NCBI RefSeq assembly: GCF_015277775.1
Contig: NZ_CP063849.1
Coordinates: 8,695,501-8,759,500, forward strand
Direction of reading: 5' to 3'
Length of the DNA: 64,000 bases
Source of the DNA: Paludibaculum fermentans
Lineage (GTDB): Bacteria > Acidobacteriota > Terriglobia > Bryobacterales > Bryobacteraceae
Below are positions 30,171-39,167 of this stretch, piece after piece; within the stretch, counting starts at the first letter, position 1; each line of letters begins with the position of its first letter. The translations under genes and the position numbers were made by a program. The notes under the pieces were generated by a model. That model ran no database searches. It was not told the origin of the DNA and saw nothing but the letters and a program-made list of their open reading frames with translations.

Positions 30171-30638
30171 TCAGTAAGGTATTTTGTTCACACTCGATCG
30201 CCAAATGGCAAACGGACGGTCGCCTTCGTCCGGCAGCAACCGCTGCGTCGGCAGGGACCGGTCCTTTTCATCAAGTGGGATCTGGACGTACAGGAAAGAA
30301 TCATCGAACCCGGCTGCGGAGGCGTCGTCCTTGGACGCTGCGTAGTAGAGCGCATCGACCCTGGCCCAATAGATCGCGGAGAGGCACATGGGGCACGGTT
30401 CGCAGGACGCGAAGATGGTGCAGCCCCGCAGTTCAAAGGTGTTCAGCTTGCGGCAGGCTTCCCGGATCGCAACCACTTCCGCATGGGCCGTGGGGTCGTT
30501 GAGCGTGGTGACATGATTGGCGCCTTCGGCGAGAATCGTGCCGTCTTTGACAATCAGGGCCCCAAAGGGGCCGCCGCGCCCCAACTCGACGTTTTCAACG
30601 GCGAGCTGAATGGCGCGGCGGAGGAACTCTTCGTGCAT
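30171..30638 (-). CDS. Nucleoside/guanine deaminase (CMP/dCMP deaminase fold)
   Basis: This is a 155-residue zinc hydrolase. The catalytic HAE motif (PTAHAEVVAIREA) and the zinc-binding PCxxC (CEPCPMCLSAIYWARVDALYY) are intact. The C-terminal FDDSFLYVQIPLDEKDRS.. and the GGPFGALIVKDG start fit guanine deaminases of the Bacillus GuaD type better than tRNA adenosine deaminase TadA. The in vivo substrate remains a family inference. It is next to ybjQ. Confidence 0.88.
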   Translation of the reverse strand: MHEEFLRRAIQLAVENVELGRGGPFGALIVKDGTILAEGANHVTTLNDPTAHAEVVAIREACRKLNTFELRGCTIFASCEPCPMCLSAIYWARVDALYYAASKDDASAAGFDDSFLYVQIPLDEKDRSLPTQRLLPDEGDRPFAIWRSSVNKIPY

Positions 30639-30669
30639 AAGATTCGCGAGCGCGACGGCGCTCTCTGTG

Positions 30670-31275
30670 TTACTTGGTGAAGTGCTCTTCAGCCTTTTCC
30701 CAGTTCACCACACCCCACCAGTTGGTGATGTACTCCGGCCGGCGGTTCTGATACTTGAGGTAGTAGGCGTGCTCCCAGACATCGAGACCCAGCACGGCCG
30801 TCTTGCCTTCCATCAGCGGATTGTCCTGGTTCGGAGTCGAAACGATCTCGACGCCATCGCCGGACTTGATCAGCCAGGCCCAACCGGAGCCGAAACGCCC
30901 GACGGCCGCGGCCGCGAACTTCTCCTTGAAGGCATCAAACGTGCCGAACTTCGCGTCGATCGCGGCGGCGAGCTTGCCCACCGGGGCGCCGCCCTTGGCC
31001 GGCCCCATCACTTCCCAGAAGAAAGTGTGATTCCAGTGGCCGCCACCGTTGTTGCGCACGGCGGTGCGGATGGCTTCCGGCACGCCGGAAACACCGCTCG
31101 CCAACAGCTCTTCCAAGCTCTTCCCGGCCAGATCCGGAGCGGATTCCAGTGCCTTGTTCAGGTTGGTCACGTAAGCCTGATGATGCTTTCCGTGGTGGAT
31201 CTCCATCGTCAGCTTGTCGATGTACGGCTCCAGCGCGTCGTGGGCATACGGAAGCGTCGGCAAAGTAAACGCCAT
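30670..31275 (-). CDS. sodA: Superoxide dismutase (Fe/Mn)
   Basis: This is a 201-residue dismutase that removes superoxide. The metal ligands are visible in [25 protein letters not shown] and [20 protein letters not shown]. Iron versus manganese preference cannot be decided by reading, so the symbol is generic. No signal peptide is present, indicating a cytoplasmic enzyme. AAGGAG lies 10 bp before the ATG. Confidence 0.95.
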   Translation of the reverse strand: MAFTLPTLPYAHDALEPYIDKLTMEIHHGKHHQAYVTNLNKALESAPDLAGKSLEELLASGVSGVPEAIRTAVRNNGGGHWNHTFFWEVMGPAKGGAPVGKLAAAIDAKFGTFDAFKEKFAAAAVGRFGSGWAWLIKSGDGVEIVSTPNQDNPLMEGKTAVLGLDVWEHAYYLKYQNRRPEYITNWWGVVNWEKAEEHFTK

Positions 31276-31294
31276 TGTTTGTGAATCTCCTTCA

Positions 31295-31322
31295 ACTATC
31301 CCAGATGATTGAAATGACTCAA
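31295..31322 (-). promoter_or_regulatory. Possible sodA promoter
   Basis: On the reverse strand TTGAGT (31317-31322) and GATAGT (31295-31300) are separated by 16 bp, about 20-25 bp before the sodA start codon. The boxes are only moderately close to the sigma-70 consensus. Confidence 0.3.
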
Positions 31323-31362
31323 AGGATGCGGCCCGATTCCAGGGAACCGGGCCGCATCCTTT
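31321..31362 (-). terminator. Strong hairpin terminator after gatA
   Basis: A perfect 15-bp inverted repeat (AAAGGATGCGGCCCG and its complement) with a 12-base loop lies 30 bp after the gatA stop. The reverse-strand 3' arm ends in CCTTT, giving a short U run. It should end the dciA-gatC-gatA transcript before sodA. Confidence 0.8.
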
Positions 31363-31392
31363 GACTTCTGAATTTTAGAACGAATTGGCGGA

Positions 31393-32835
31393 CTAGACGG
31401 CGAACCCGCCAGCCTGCTCGAAGGCCGAGGCCAGCCGAAACATGCCGGATTCGTCAAAGTGGCGCGTCAGAATCTGCATGCCCACCGGCAGCCCTTCGGC
31501 CGTGTTGCCGCAAGGCACGCTCATGCAAGGAATGCCCGCCAGGTCGCCGGTGATCGTGTAGATGTCGGACAGATACATCTGGATGGGATCGTCCAGTTTT
31601 TCGCCCAATTTGAAAGCCGGGAAGGGCGAAACCGGCGTCACCAGTGCATCCACCTGGGTGAAGGCCTGTTGAAAGTCGCGGGCGATGAGGGAGCGAACCT
31701 TCTGCGCCTTCAGGTAGTACGCGTCGTAATACCCCGAGCTGAGCACGTAGGTGCCGAGCATGATGCGCCGCTTGCACTCCGCCCCGAAGCCCTCACCCCG
31801 CGTCATTCGATACATGTCCTGCAATGTCTTCGCCTGGGCGGAGCGTCTGGTATAGCGGACGCCGTCATACCGCGCCAGGTTGGCGCTGGCCTCAGCAGTA
31901 CAGATGATGTAGTAGCAGGCCACCGCGTAATCGGTGTGGGGCAGGCTGACGTCGACAATCTCGCAGCCCTGCTGTTTCAGCAGCTCAATGCCCTTGTGGA
32001 TCTGGTCGCCGCTCTCGCTGTCGAGGTGGGCAAAATACTCTTTCGGCAGGCCGACACGCAGTCCGCGAACATCCTTGCCCAGGCTTTCGCGATAGTCGGG
32101 CACCGGTGCGAAGGCGCTGGTCGCATCCTTCGGATCCCGGCCGGCGATGGTTTGCAGCAGGATGGCCGCATCTTCCACATTCCGGGCGAACGGACCGATG
32201 TGATCCAGGGAACTGGCGAAGGCCACCAGGCCGTAGCGGGAGACCCGTCCGTAGGTGGGCGTCACTCCAACAACACCGCAGAAACTGGCCGGCTGCCGGA
32301 TGCTGCCGCCGGTGTCGGATCCCAGCGAGACTGCCGCCGTCCCTTGAGCGACCACAGCCGCCGAGCCGCCGGAACTTCCGCCAGGCACCCTGTCGAGCGC
32401 AACTGGATTCCGTACTGGTCCGTACGCGGAATTCTCGTTCGACGACCCCATCGCGAACTCGTCACAATTCGCTTTGCCGATAATCACTCCGCCCGCCGCT
32501 TCGAGCCGTTGTACCGCCGTGGCATCGTAAGGAGGGATGAAGTGCTCCAGCATTTTGGAGCCGCAGGTGGTGCGCAGCCCCTTGGTGACGATGACATCCT
32601 TCACCGCGATCGGTACGCCCGCCAGCGCCCCTGGCGCCTCTCCGCGCGACAGCTTCTCGTCCACGGCTGAGGCCGTCTGCAGCGCCCGCTCTTCGCTGAA
32701 CGTGAGGTAGGCGTTTGTCTTCGAATTCTCGCCCCGAGCGAAGGCCAGGGCTTCCTGAGTCAGCTCGGTGGCGCTGAATTGACGGTTCCGCAGGCCTTCC
32801 TGTATCCCGGAGATGGTGAGTTTGGCGATGTCCAT
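31393..32835 (-). CDS. gatA: Asp-tRNA(Asn)/Glu-tRNA(Gln) amidotransferase subunit A
   Basis: GatA is the glutaminase/amidase subunit that supplies ammonia for converting Glu-tRNA(Gln) or Asp-tRNA(Asn). The 480-residue protein has the amidase signature Ser-cisSer-Lys set: Lys in GVPIAVKDVI and the two Ser in GGSSGGSAAVVA and SLGSDTGGSIRQPASFCG. It lies 42 bp downstream of gatC. gatB, the third subunit, is not in the window. Confidence 0.96.
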   Translation of the reverse strand: MDIAKLTISGIQEGLRNRQFSATELTQEALAFARGENSKTNAYLTFSEERALQTASAVDEKLSRGEAPGALAGVPIAVKDVIVTKGLRTTCGSKMLEHFIPPYDATAVQRLEAAGGVIIGKANCDEFAMGSSNENSAYGPVRNPVALDRVPGGSSGGSAAVVAQGTAAVSLGSDTGGSIRQPASFCGVVGVTPTYGRVSRYGLVAFASSLDHIGPFARNVEDAAILLQTIAGRDPKDATSAFAPVPDYRESLGKDVRGLRVGLPKEYFAHLDSESGDQIHKGIELLKQQGCEIVDVSLPHTDYAVACYYIICTAEASANLARYDGVRYTRRSAQAKTLQDMYRMTRGEGFGAECKRRIMLGTYVLSSGYYDAYYLKAQKVRSLIARDFQQAFTQVDALVTPVSPFPAFKLGEKLDDPIQMYLSDIYTITGDLAGIPCMSVPCGNTAEGLPVGMQILTRHFDESGMFRLASAFEQAGGFAV

Positions 32836-32877
32836 TTCGATTGCACTTCCAACTTCTCGGTCGGTCTTCCGCGGCCG

Positions 32878-33177
32878 CTATCTCTCGATGATCTTCGGCA
32901 CTTTGAACTGGCCCGCGCCGGACAACGGGGCGTTCGCCAGGGCGGCCTGATTGTCCAGGGACGGCTCAATCACGTCTTCGCGCAAGGTGTCCGTCTCTCC
33001 GGAATCATAGAGGACCTGAGCCATCGGCTCGACGCCGGTCACATCCAGTTCATTCAACTTATCGATGTGAGACAGAATGCCGTCCAGGTCATGAGCCATG
33101 CGGGCCGTCTCTTCCGCGCTGAGCTGCAGATTCGCCAGGTCGGCGACATACTTGACCTCTTGTTCCGTGATCTTCAA
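32878..33177 (-). CDS. gatC: Amidotransferase subunit C
   Basis: GatC is a small linker that clamps GatA to GatB. The 99-residue protein shows the family pattern ITEQEVKYVADLANLQLSAEETARMAHDLDGILSHIDKLNELDVTGVEPMA and the C-terminal LREDVIEPSLDNQAALANAP. It overlaps dciA by 4 bp and precedes gatA. Confidence 0.95.
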   Translation of the reverse strand: MKITEQEVKYVADLANLQLSAEETARMAHDLDGILSHIDKLNELDVTGVEPMAQVLYDSGETDTLREDVIEPSLDNQAALANAPLSGAGQFKVPKIIER

Positions 33178-33599
33178 GACGCTTGTGCCTTTCTGCGGGA
33201 GTTCACATAAATGCGGCGCAGGACCGGATCGGCAATTCCATCGGCGTCATCCTTCGGCCGCAGCGCAGGCGCTGTCAGCGCGAAATTGGAGGGCGCTTCT
33301 TCCCGCTGTGGCGGACGCCGGGCCACCCCAATCCGAAACTCAATCCCTTTCGGCGCCGCGCCCTCCAGCAAATCGCTAAGATTCCTGAGGATCTGCTGCC
33401 GCAAGCCGTACAGATTGCGCTTCCACTGGTCGTCTTCCACCAGCACCACCAGATTGTTGCCCTGGATGGCCACGGCGCGCGTGCGTCCGGCCAGCCGCTT
33501 GCCGATGGCCGCGGGCCAGGCAGCCAGGGTCAACTCCTCTTGTGTGAAGTGTTTCTGGGCCGTTCTGATTCTGGCGATGATCCGCCCGGCTCGTTCCAT
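33174..33599 (-). CDS. dciA: DciA-like (DUF721) protein, probable helicase loader
   Basis: This 141-residue protein has a DUF721 core (WPAAIGKRLAGRTRAVAIQGNNLVVLVEDDQWKRNLYGLRQQILRNLSDLL). DciA is the ancestral loader of the replicative helicase DnaB in bacteria without DnaC. The C-terminal 60 residues are probably disordered. It leads the gatC-gatA operon and is divergent from maf, with 72 bp between the starts. Confidence 0.8.
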   Translation of the reverse strand: MERAGRIIARIRTAQKHFTQEELTLAAWPAAIGKRLAGRTRAVAIQGNNLVVLVEDDQWKRNLYGLRQQILRNLSDLLEGAAPKGIEFRIGVARRPPQREEAPSNFALTAPALRPKDDADGIADPVLRRIYVNSRRKAQAS

Positions 33600-33671
33600 T
33601 GCGGTGCTTTCCTGGAACGGTCATTTTAACATGCGATGAGGCTCCGGCCCCCATGCTAGTCTGGACTTCCC

Positions 33672-34238
33672 ATGATCGTATTGGCTTCGCAATCGCCGCG
33701 TCGCAAGGAGATTCTGCGGATGGCCGGACTCCCTTTCACCGTGCGTGTCCCCGGCGTGGAAGAGGTGCGGCAAGCCGGCGAAACGGCGCACCAATATGTT
33801 GAGCGCCTGGCTCGCGAAAAGGCACTGGCTGTCGATGCCTTGCCCCAGGAGTTCGTGGTTGCCGCTGACACTACGGTTGTCGTCGATGAGCATGTTCTCG
33901 AGAAGCCCGCATCCGAGGCGGAAGCCATAGGCATGCTTACCCGTTTGAGGGGCCGCCAGCACGTCGTCCTCACCGGAGTCTGTGTCCGGCACAATCATCA
34001 AGTCTGGAGCGGGGTGGAGTCGACGGCCGTCACCTTTGCGCCCCTCACGGACGCGGATATCCAGGCCTACGCTGCCAGCGGCGAGCCCTTCGACAAGGCG
34101 GGCGGCTACGCGATCCAGGGCTTGGCCTCCAAGTACATTACGCGCGTCGAAGGCTGCTTTTTCAATGTGGTAGGGCTGCCGGTCGCCCGGCTGTACGAGA
34201 TGTTGAAAGCCGCCGGCTACAGTTTGGCTTTGGGGTAA
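33672..34238 (+). CDS. maf: Maf-family nucleotide pyrophosphatase
   Basis: This 188-residue house-cleaning enzyme hydrolyses non-canonical nucleoside triphosphates such as dTTP/UTP analogues. The family signature SQSPRRKEILRMAG is at the N terminus and the catalytic AADTTVVVDEHVLEKP block follows. The C-terminal GGYAIQGLASKYITRVEGCFFNVVGLPVARLY is standard. The tail overlaps the opposite-strand EVE gene by 22 bp. Confidence 0.95.
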   Translation: MIVLASQSPRRKEILRMAGLPFTVRVPGVEEVRQAGETAHQYVERLAREKALAVDALPQEFVVAADTTVVVDEHVLEKPASEAEAIGMLTRLRGRQHVVLTGVCVRHNHQVWSGVESTAVTFAPLTDADIQAYAASGEPFDKAGGYAIQGLASKYITRVEGCFFNVVGLPVARLYEMLKAAGYSLALG

Positions 34239-34630
34239 CGCTTCTTCATCCAGTCCACAAAAGCCTGTGGGACAGCCATCGTGGAGAGCCGCCCCTGCCG
34301 GATCAGCGCCCAATCGTCAAACAGCCCGGTAGCCTTGATCTCAGGCAGGGTGACAGGCGGATCGATCTCGCCGGTAAACTCCAGGTCGACAACCGCCGAC
34401 TTCGGGTTTGCCGGGTCAGGCCGCGGTGCAGAGGTGATTTTCGCAAGCCCCAGGATCTTCGACTGTCCACCGCTGTGATAGATGAACACCCGGTCGCCAG
34501 GCTTCATGCAGCGGATCACCGCCACCGCCTGGGCATTCGTCACTCCATCCCAGGTCGTGGCTCCATCCCGTTTGAGTTCGTCGATGGAGTAGGTGTCAGG
34601 ATCAGTTTTGGCGAGGAAGTAGGCCATCAT
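34217..34630 (-). CDS. EVE-domain protein
   Basis: This is a 137-residue member of the EVE (PUA-like) family, which binds modified bases in RNA or DNA. Family blocks include YFLAKTDPDTYSIDELKRDGATTWDGVTNAQAVAVIRCMKPGDRVFIYHSG and GLFDDWALIRQGRLSTMAVPQAFVDWM. The start could be either of two consecutive ATG codons. Nothing nearby indicates a restriction or modification partner. Confidence 0.92.
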   Translation of the reverse strand: MMAYFLAKTDPDTYSIDELKRDGATTWDGVTNAQAVAVIRCMKPGDRVFIYHSGGQSKILGLAKITSAPRPDPANPKSAVVDLEFTGEIDPPVTLPEIKATGLFDDWALIRQGRLSTMAVPQAFVDWMKKRYPKAKL

Positions 34631-34781
34631 TTGCCGCCTTTGTGCAGGGAATACCGGATTGTTGCACGGGCCAGTAGTCCCATGACTTTCGCCCCCGGAA
34701 ATTCGGACAGGATCGTATGCTTCATCATATCAGTGAGTTGCCCGATCTAGCCGGCCTCCCCAGGGACCCGGCGGACTCACA

Positions 34782-34810
34782 TTGCTGTTGTACAATAGAT
34801 TGAACAATAA
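34782..34810 (+). promoter_or_regulatory. AT-rich promoter candidate for the polysaccharide operon
   Basis: An AT-rich island in the 269-bp gap before the export gene contains TTGCTG, the 8-bp palindrome TTGTACAA and AACAATAAA. It is the most likely promoter or regulator site for the operon, but the -35/-10 boxes cannot be assigned cleanly. Confidence 0.25.
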
Positions 34811-34899
34811 ACTGGGGCGCGTCAACGATCCCGGATTGCTGGCAGTGTCAAGTGTGGCCCCGGTGAGTGAGAGTTTCGTGGTCAAGCGGAGGGTGACGA

Positions 34900-35550
34900 A
34901 TGAGGTCGAACTGGAAGCTGTCCCTGGGACGGCTCCTGTCTTTGTTCCTGATGTTGGCGGCTGGAGGGGTTCTCGTCGCTCAACAGGAGAATGCCAAAGG
35001 CGCGGGCGGTCAAAAGCCGGCCGAACAAGGTAAGCCAGTTGCTGGCGGCGAAGATCTCAATGTTGCCGCGCCGGTAGACCCCAAGAGCTACAAGATCGGT
35101 GCGGAAGACGTACTCAATATTCGTGTCTGGCGCGAGAACGACCTCAGCGGGAATGTTGTCGTCCGGCCTGACGGCAAGATCACTGTGCCCCTGGCGGGCG
35201 AGATGGAAGCCGCCGGTCTGACGCCGGAACAGCTGACAACGAGGGTCGGCGAGGCGCTTTCCAAGTTCCTGACGAAACCCGAAGTGATCATTTCCGTCGT
35301 GTCGGTGATGAGCAAGCGGTACTATCTCTCGGGCAATGTCAACCGCTCGGGGCCAACCCCGCTCGTCACCCCCACCACCATCCTGCAGGCGCTGAGCGCC
35401 GCTGGTTTGGGGCAGTGGGCGAAGAAGGGCAAAATCGTCGTCATGCGTGGGACTGAGCGCATCAAGTTCAACTACAACGACGTGATCAAAGGCAAGCACC
35501 TGGAGCAGAACATCTACCTCCAGGATGGTGACCACATTTTTGTGCCGTAG
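34900..35550 (+). CDS. Wza-like polysaccharide export protein
   Basis: This 216-residue outer-membrane/periplasmic export protein has a signal peptide (LSLFLMLAAGGVLVAQ), a Poly_export domain (YKIGAEDVLNIRVWRENDLSGNVVVRPDGKITVPLAGEMEAAGL) and one SLBB-type domain. It is shorter than E. coli Wza and lacks an obvious lipobox. GGAGGGTGA precedes the ATG. It leads an operon with a Wzz-like protein and a tyrosine kinase. Confidence 0.9.
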   Translation: MRSNWKLSLGRLLSLFLMLAAGGVLVAQQENAKGAGGQKPAEQGKPVAGGEDLNVAAPVDPKSYKIGAEDVLNIRVWRENDLSGNVVVRPDGKITVPLAGEMEAAGLTPEQLTTRVGEALSKFLTKPEVIISVVSVMSKRYYLSGNVNRSGPTPLVTPTTILQALSAAGLGQWAKKGKIVVMRGTERIKFNYNDVIKGKHLEQNIYLQDGDHIFVP

Positions 35551-35574
35551 GCTGTCACCCCGGAGGAATTAACC

Positions 35575-37275
35575 ATGACGACAGCATCAATGCAGCCGAC
35601 TCAGGGTCTGCAGGACCAACCCATTTCAGTGCCCCGGCGCGCGCTTGATATCGAAGACTACATCGATATCCTTCGCCGCCACCGTTCCTGGATCCTCGGA
35701 CCATCTTTCATCGGCTTGGTGGCCGGCGTGGTGACCGCATTCCTCTGGCCCAACTCCTACATGGCCCAGGGCATGATTCGAGTGGTGCCTCCTCAGGTCT
35801 CCTCCCGCCTGGTTCGGACCAACATCACGGAAGAAATGTCGAGCAAGATTGCGTCGACATATCAGAACATTGTCAGCCGCCCGAATCTGCTGAACCTGAT
35901 CCAGACCTACAACCTGTACCCCGACGACCGCAAGCGGCTGCCAACCGAAGATGTCATTGAGAACATGCGCAAGGACATCCAACTCGGGCAGATGCAATCG
36001 GTTTCCCGCGGTATGGGCGGCCGCGCCAATAGCGTCAGTGCTTTTAATGTCAGTTTTTCGTATTCCGACCGACGGCTGGCCCAGAAGGTCACCATCGATT
36101 TGATGTCCAGGTTCATCGACGAGAGCATCAAGTCGCGTTCCAATCAGAACCTGATGACGACTGAGTTCTTCAAGGACCAGTTCGACACCGCCAAGCGGGA
36201 GTTGGAAGAGATCGACAGTAAGATCTCCGCCTTCCGCGGCAGCAACATGGGCACGCTGCCGGAGCAGGAACAGGCGGCGCTCGGCCGCATCACCGCCCTC
36301 GAGGCGTCTGCTCAATCCATCAACAGCGAGATCAGCCGTGCGCATCAGGACAAGTTACAGTTGGAATCGCAGCTCCGCGACCTGAGAGATCAGGCCCAGG
36401 CGCTGTCCCAACCGGTAGCCGAAAGTTCAGTGCCCGGCACCGCGAAGAACGAGCGCCTGGCCGAAGTGAACCGCGAGATCGAACGCACCGAAGCCACCAT
36501 CGCCGCCCTCCGGGAAGCTTACAAAGACTCCCATCCGGACGTGCAGCGGGCCCTCGCCTACCTGCAGAGCAAAACCAAGATTCGCGAGCAGATTCTTCGC
36601 GAGAGTGAAGGGGCGAGGATTGACACCTCAGCGCCCAAGACCAGAATGGTGATTCCTCCCGCGAATGCCAGCAAGTTGCGTGAAGTGAACAGCCTCATTT
36701 CCCGCGTGCAGACCAGCCTCCAGTCCAAGGACATGGAACTCGAAGATCAGAACCGCCAGTTAGCGGATTTGCGCGGGAAGATCCGGAATGCCCAGGCACG
36801 GCTCGAATCCAGCCCGTCAGCCAACCAGGAATACCTCCAACTCATGCGTGATAGGAGCCTCGTCGCCACGCGCTACGACAACCTGAGCAAGAGCATGCAG
36901 GAGTCCGCGATGGCGACTGATATCGAAACGCGCAAGCAGGGTGAACTTCTGGAAGTGCTGGAGCAGCCGGCCATTCCCGAAGAACCCTATGCTCCGAAAC
37001 GGCCATTGATTGTCGGTGTTGGAGTATTGCTCGGAGTTGGTCTCGGTTTCTCGCTCGCCGCTGGGCGGGAGCTGAAAGATACCTCTTTGAAGAATCTCAA
37101 GGATGTCAGGGCCTATACGCGCCTCACTGTCCTTGGTAGCATCCCTCTGTTGGAAAACGACTTTGTAGTGCGCCGCCGCCGCCGTATCGGTTGGCTCGCC
37201 TGGACCGCCGCGTTTCTTGTCGGGGTTCTTTTGATGGCTGGCTCCGTGGCGTATTACTACACCTCGAAAGCGTAG
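35575..37275 (+). CDS. Wzz/GNVR-type polysaccharide chain-length protein
   Basis: This is a 566-residue inner-membrane co-polymerase. A first membrane segment lies near residues 40-60 (ILGPSFIGLVAGVVTAFLW) and others near the C terminus (PLIVGVGVLLGVGLGFSLA and GWLAWTAAFLVGVLLMAGSVAYYY). The periplasmic middle is long and coiled-coil (about residues 180-460). The C-terminal LLEVLEQPAIPEEPYAPKRPLI matches the proline-rich GNVR tail of the family. No kinase domain is fused; the kinase is the next gene. Confidence 0.9.
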   Translation: MTTASMQPTQGLQDQPISVPRRALDIEDYIDILRRHRSWILGPSFIGLVAGVVTAFLWPNSYMAQGMIRVVPPQVSSRLVRTNITEEMSSKIASTYQNIVSRPNLLNLIQTYNLYPDDRKRLPTEDVIENMRKDIQLGQMQSVSRGMGGRANSVSAFNVSFSYSDRRLAQKVTIDLMSRFIDESIKSRSNQNLMTTEFFKDQFDTAKRELEEIDSKISAFRGSNMGTLPEQEQAALGRITALEASAQSINSEISRAHQDKLQLESQLRDLRDQAQALSQPVAESSVPGTAKNERLAEVNREIERTEATIAALREAYKDSHPDVQRALAYLQSKTKIREQILRESEGARIDTSAPKTRMVIPPANASKLREVNSLISRVQTSLQSKDMELEDQNRQLADLRGKIRNAQARLESSPSANQEYLQLMRDRSLVATRYDNLSKSMQESAMATDIETRKQGELLEVLEQPAIPEEPYAPKRPLIVGVGVLLGVGLGFSLAAGRELKDTSLKNLKDVRAYTRLTVLGSIPLLENDFVVRRRRRIGWLAWTAAFLVGVLLMAGSVAYYYTSKA

Positions 37276-37327
37276 TGCGTTCGCGGCAATTTCTGTAGAG
37301 AATGACTGGAAGAAATCGGAGAGACCT

Positions 37328-38173
37328 ATGAGCCGAGTGCACGATGCCTTGAGGCGTGTCGAATCCACCGTGATGGGAACACCGGTTCCACCGGAATCGG
37401 TTTCGGGCGGACGGATAATCAGTCCCGAACCTGCCAATGCACTGCGTGGATTGCTGGAACGCATTCAGACGATCCCGTTCACTCCTTCTCCAGACGCTTC
37501 TCTTCTGGATTCCAGCCGCCCCAGCGAATCGCCGGCCGAGGAGTTCCGCAGTCTTCGGACCCGCTTGAACCATCTGCAGAGCCTGCAGCCGATTCATAAC
37601 GTCGTGCTGACCTCCGCCTCACCTGCGGAGGGTAAGTCCTTCTCGGCCACCAATCTGGCGCTGGCTCAGGCGCAGTTGGAGGGCAATATGACCCTCCTGG
37701 CTGACTTCGATTTCCGCCGCCCCGTCATCCACACCTTCTTCCAGGTCCCTCGCAGCCCGGGGATCACCGACTATCTTCAGGGCAAGGCCACCCTGGAAGA
37801 GGTCATCAAGCGGATCGAAGGCACCAATCTTTGTATCATGCCCGCGGGTGAAGCCGTGCTGAATCCGCTGGAACTCCTGAACCTGCCGGAGGTCAAGAAT
37901 ATGCTCGACCTCCTGCCCTCCATCTTCAACTGGGTGATCCTCGACACTCCACCCCTGCTCTTCGCCGCCGATGCCAACCTGCTGGCCACTCTCTGCCACG
38001 GGTTGGTGATGGTTGTGCGCATCGGCAACACGACCATCGACGCCGTGACTCGCGCCATGGGTTCGCTCTGCCAGAACAACATTCTCGGCATCATCGTGAA
38101 CGGCGCGCATCGCGGAGAGCTGTACAGCAAGTACACCTACTACCACTCGTATTACTACTCGAAGCCGGACTAA
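37328..38173 (+). CDS. BY-family tyrosine kinase with C-terminal tyrosine cluster
   Basis: This 281-residue CpsD/CapB-type kinase works with the neighbouring Wzz-like activator. It has Walker A (AEGKS, residues 100-104), Walker A' (LLADFDFRRP, 123-132) and Walker B (WVILDTPP, 202-209). The last 16 residues hold seven tyrosines (266, 269, 271, 272, 275, 276, 277), the usual autophosphorylation tail. An N-terminal region of about 65 residues is variable. Cycling of its phosphorylation would control polysaccharide assembly. No phosphatase gene is nearby. Confidence 0.92.
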   Translation: MSRVHDALRRVESTVMGTPVPPESVSGGRIISPEPANALRGLLERIQTIPFTPSPDASLLDSSRPSESPAEEFRSLRTRLNHLQSLQPIHNVVLTSASPAEGKSFSATNLALAQAQLEGNMTLLADFDFRRPVIHTFFQVPRSPGITDYLQGKATLEEVIKRIEGTNLCIMPAGEAVLNPLELLNLPEVKNMLDLLPSIFNWVILDTPPLLFAADANLLATLCHGLVMVVRIGNTTIDAVTRAMGSLCQNNILGIIVNGAHRGELYSKYTYYHSYYYSKPD

Positions 38174-38194
38174 CCACCACCCGGTCTTTGTCTG

Positions 38195-39040
38195 ATGACG
38201 CAAGAACCAGCCGGTTCCTATCCGCCGAAAGGCCTCAGTGAGCGCTCTTGCCGGCTGCTCGCCGGCCTCGATACGGGGCTCGCGGGGGCGATTGTCCTCG
38301 TTGGCTGGTTCCTGTTCCACTCCTGGCTCACCGGTGAGTTCTGGTGGGCGAAGCTAAACGTAGCTGGGGCTCTGTTTTACGGCAGCTCTGTCTACACCAT
38401 GGGCTTCAGCCGCGCTTCCCTGGCAGGGGCTTCTCTCCTGCTTGTCCTTTACACCGCGTTAGGCGGGCTTTTCGGTCTCATCGCGCGCCCGAGCGGCTTC
38501 ACTCGCAACCTTTTGCTGGGCATGCTGCTTGCCATGACTTGGCACCTCCTGTCTCAGCGTTATTTCTGGCGCCGTCTCGACTCCTTCGGACCGGCATACT
38601 TTCCAGTGCTCTCCACTTTGCCGGCTCACCTTATCTTTGGTTTGAGCCTCTCAAGATTTTCCAGCCGCTTCCAGCGTCTCGCCTTGGCTTTTGGGGATTC
38701 TGAATGGGTGGAGGATTTGTTGAGGAACCTCCATCAGGAAGAGGCGCAGCCACCGGCGGAACCGTCGCCCGTGTTCGGCCCTGCCGGCTCATCAGAGGTC
38801 ACTGACGTGGCGGGTCCCGTGGAATATACCCATGAGACTCCTGAAGTCTCAACAATAGGCCCGCCAGAGCCCGTGGATGCAGCGCTGCGGGCTTCGACGG
38901 CCCCCGTCGCAGGCGAGCCCGCAGCCGACCCTGGAACCCCGCTGGAAGCCTCCCAGCAGACAGCTTCTGAAGCTCCTCCGGATCAAACCAAGCCGCCGGC
39001 CGGCGAGGAATCTTCGCCTTCGGTGAAGTCGGATTGTTGA
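38195..39040 (+). CDS. Membrane protein with Pro/Glu-rich tail, unknown
   Basis: This 281-residue protein has about four to five membrane helices in residues 25-165 (for example TGLAGAIVLVGWFLFHSWL, ASLLLVLYTALGGLFGLIA and FPVLSTLPAHLIFGLSL). A disordered C-terminal tail of about 100 residues follows, rich in Pro, Glu, Ala and Ser, and ends in a lone Cys. I recognise no family. It lies 21 bp after the kinase gene, so it probably belongs to the polysaccharide operon. Confidence 0.7.
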   Translation: MTQEPAGSYPPKGLSERSCRLLAGLDTGLAGAIVLVGWFLFHSWLTGEFWWAKLNVAGALFYGSSVYTMGFSRASLAGASLLLVLYTALGGLFGLIARPSGFTRNLLLGMLLAMTWHLLSQRYFWRRLDSFGPAYFPVLSTLPAHLIFGLSLSRFSSRFQRLALAFGDSEWVEDLLRNLHQEEAQPPAEPSPVFGPAGSSEVTDVAGPVEYTHETPEVSTIGPPEPVDAALRASTAPVAGEPAADPGTPLEASQQTASEAPPDQTKPPAGEESSPSVKSDC

Positions 39041-39063
39041 TCGATTCAAGATTCCGCTAGAAT
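39034..39063 (+). promoter_or_regulatory. Possible bamA promoter
   Basis: TTGTTG (39034-39039) and TAGAAT (39058-39063) are spaced by 18 bp. They overlap the end of the preceding gene and would leave a leader of about 100 bases before bamA. Confidence 0.35.
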
Positions 39064-39167
39064 GGAGGCTTGTGCCTGCGTGCAGCGATGTTTCTTCCAT
39101 GTAACGGCGCCGGACTCCGGTGCGTCTGAGGCGAAGGCGCAGAAAGAAAGGATCTTGACTGTTCACG

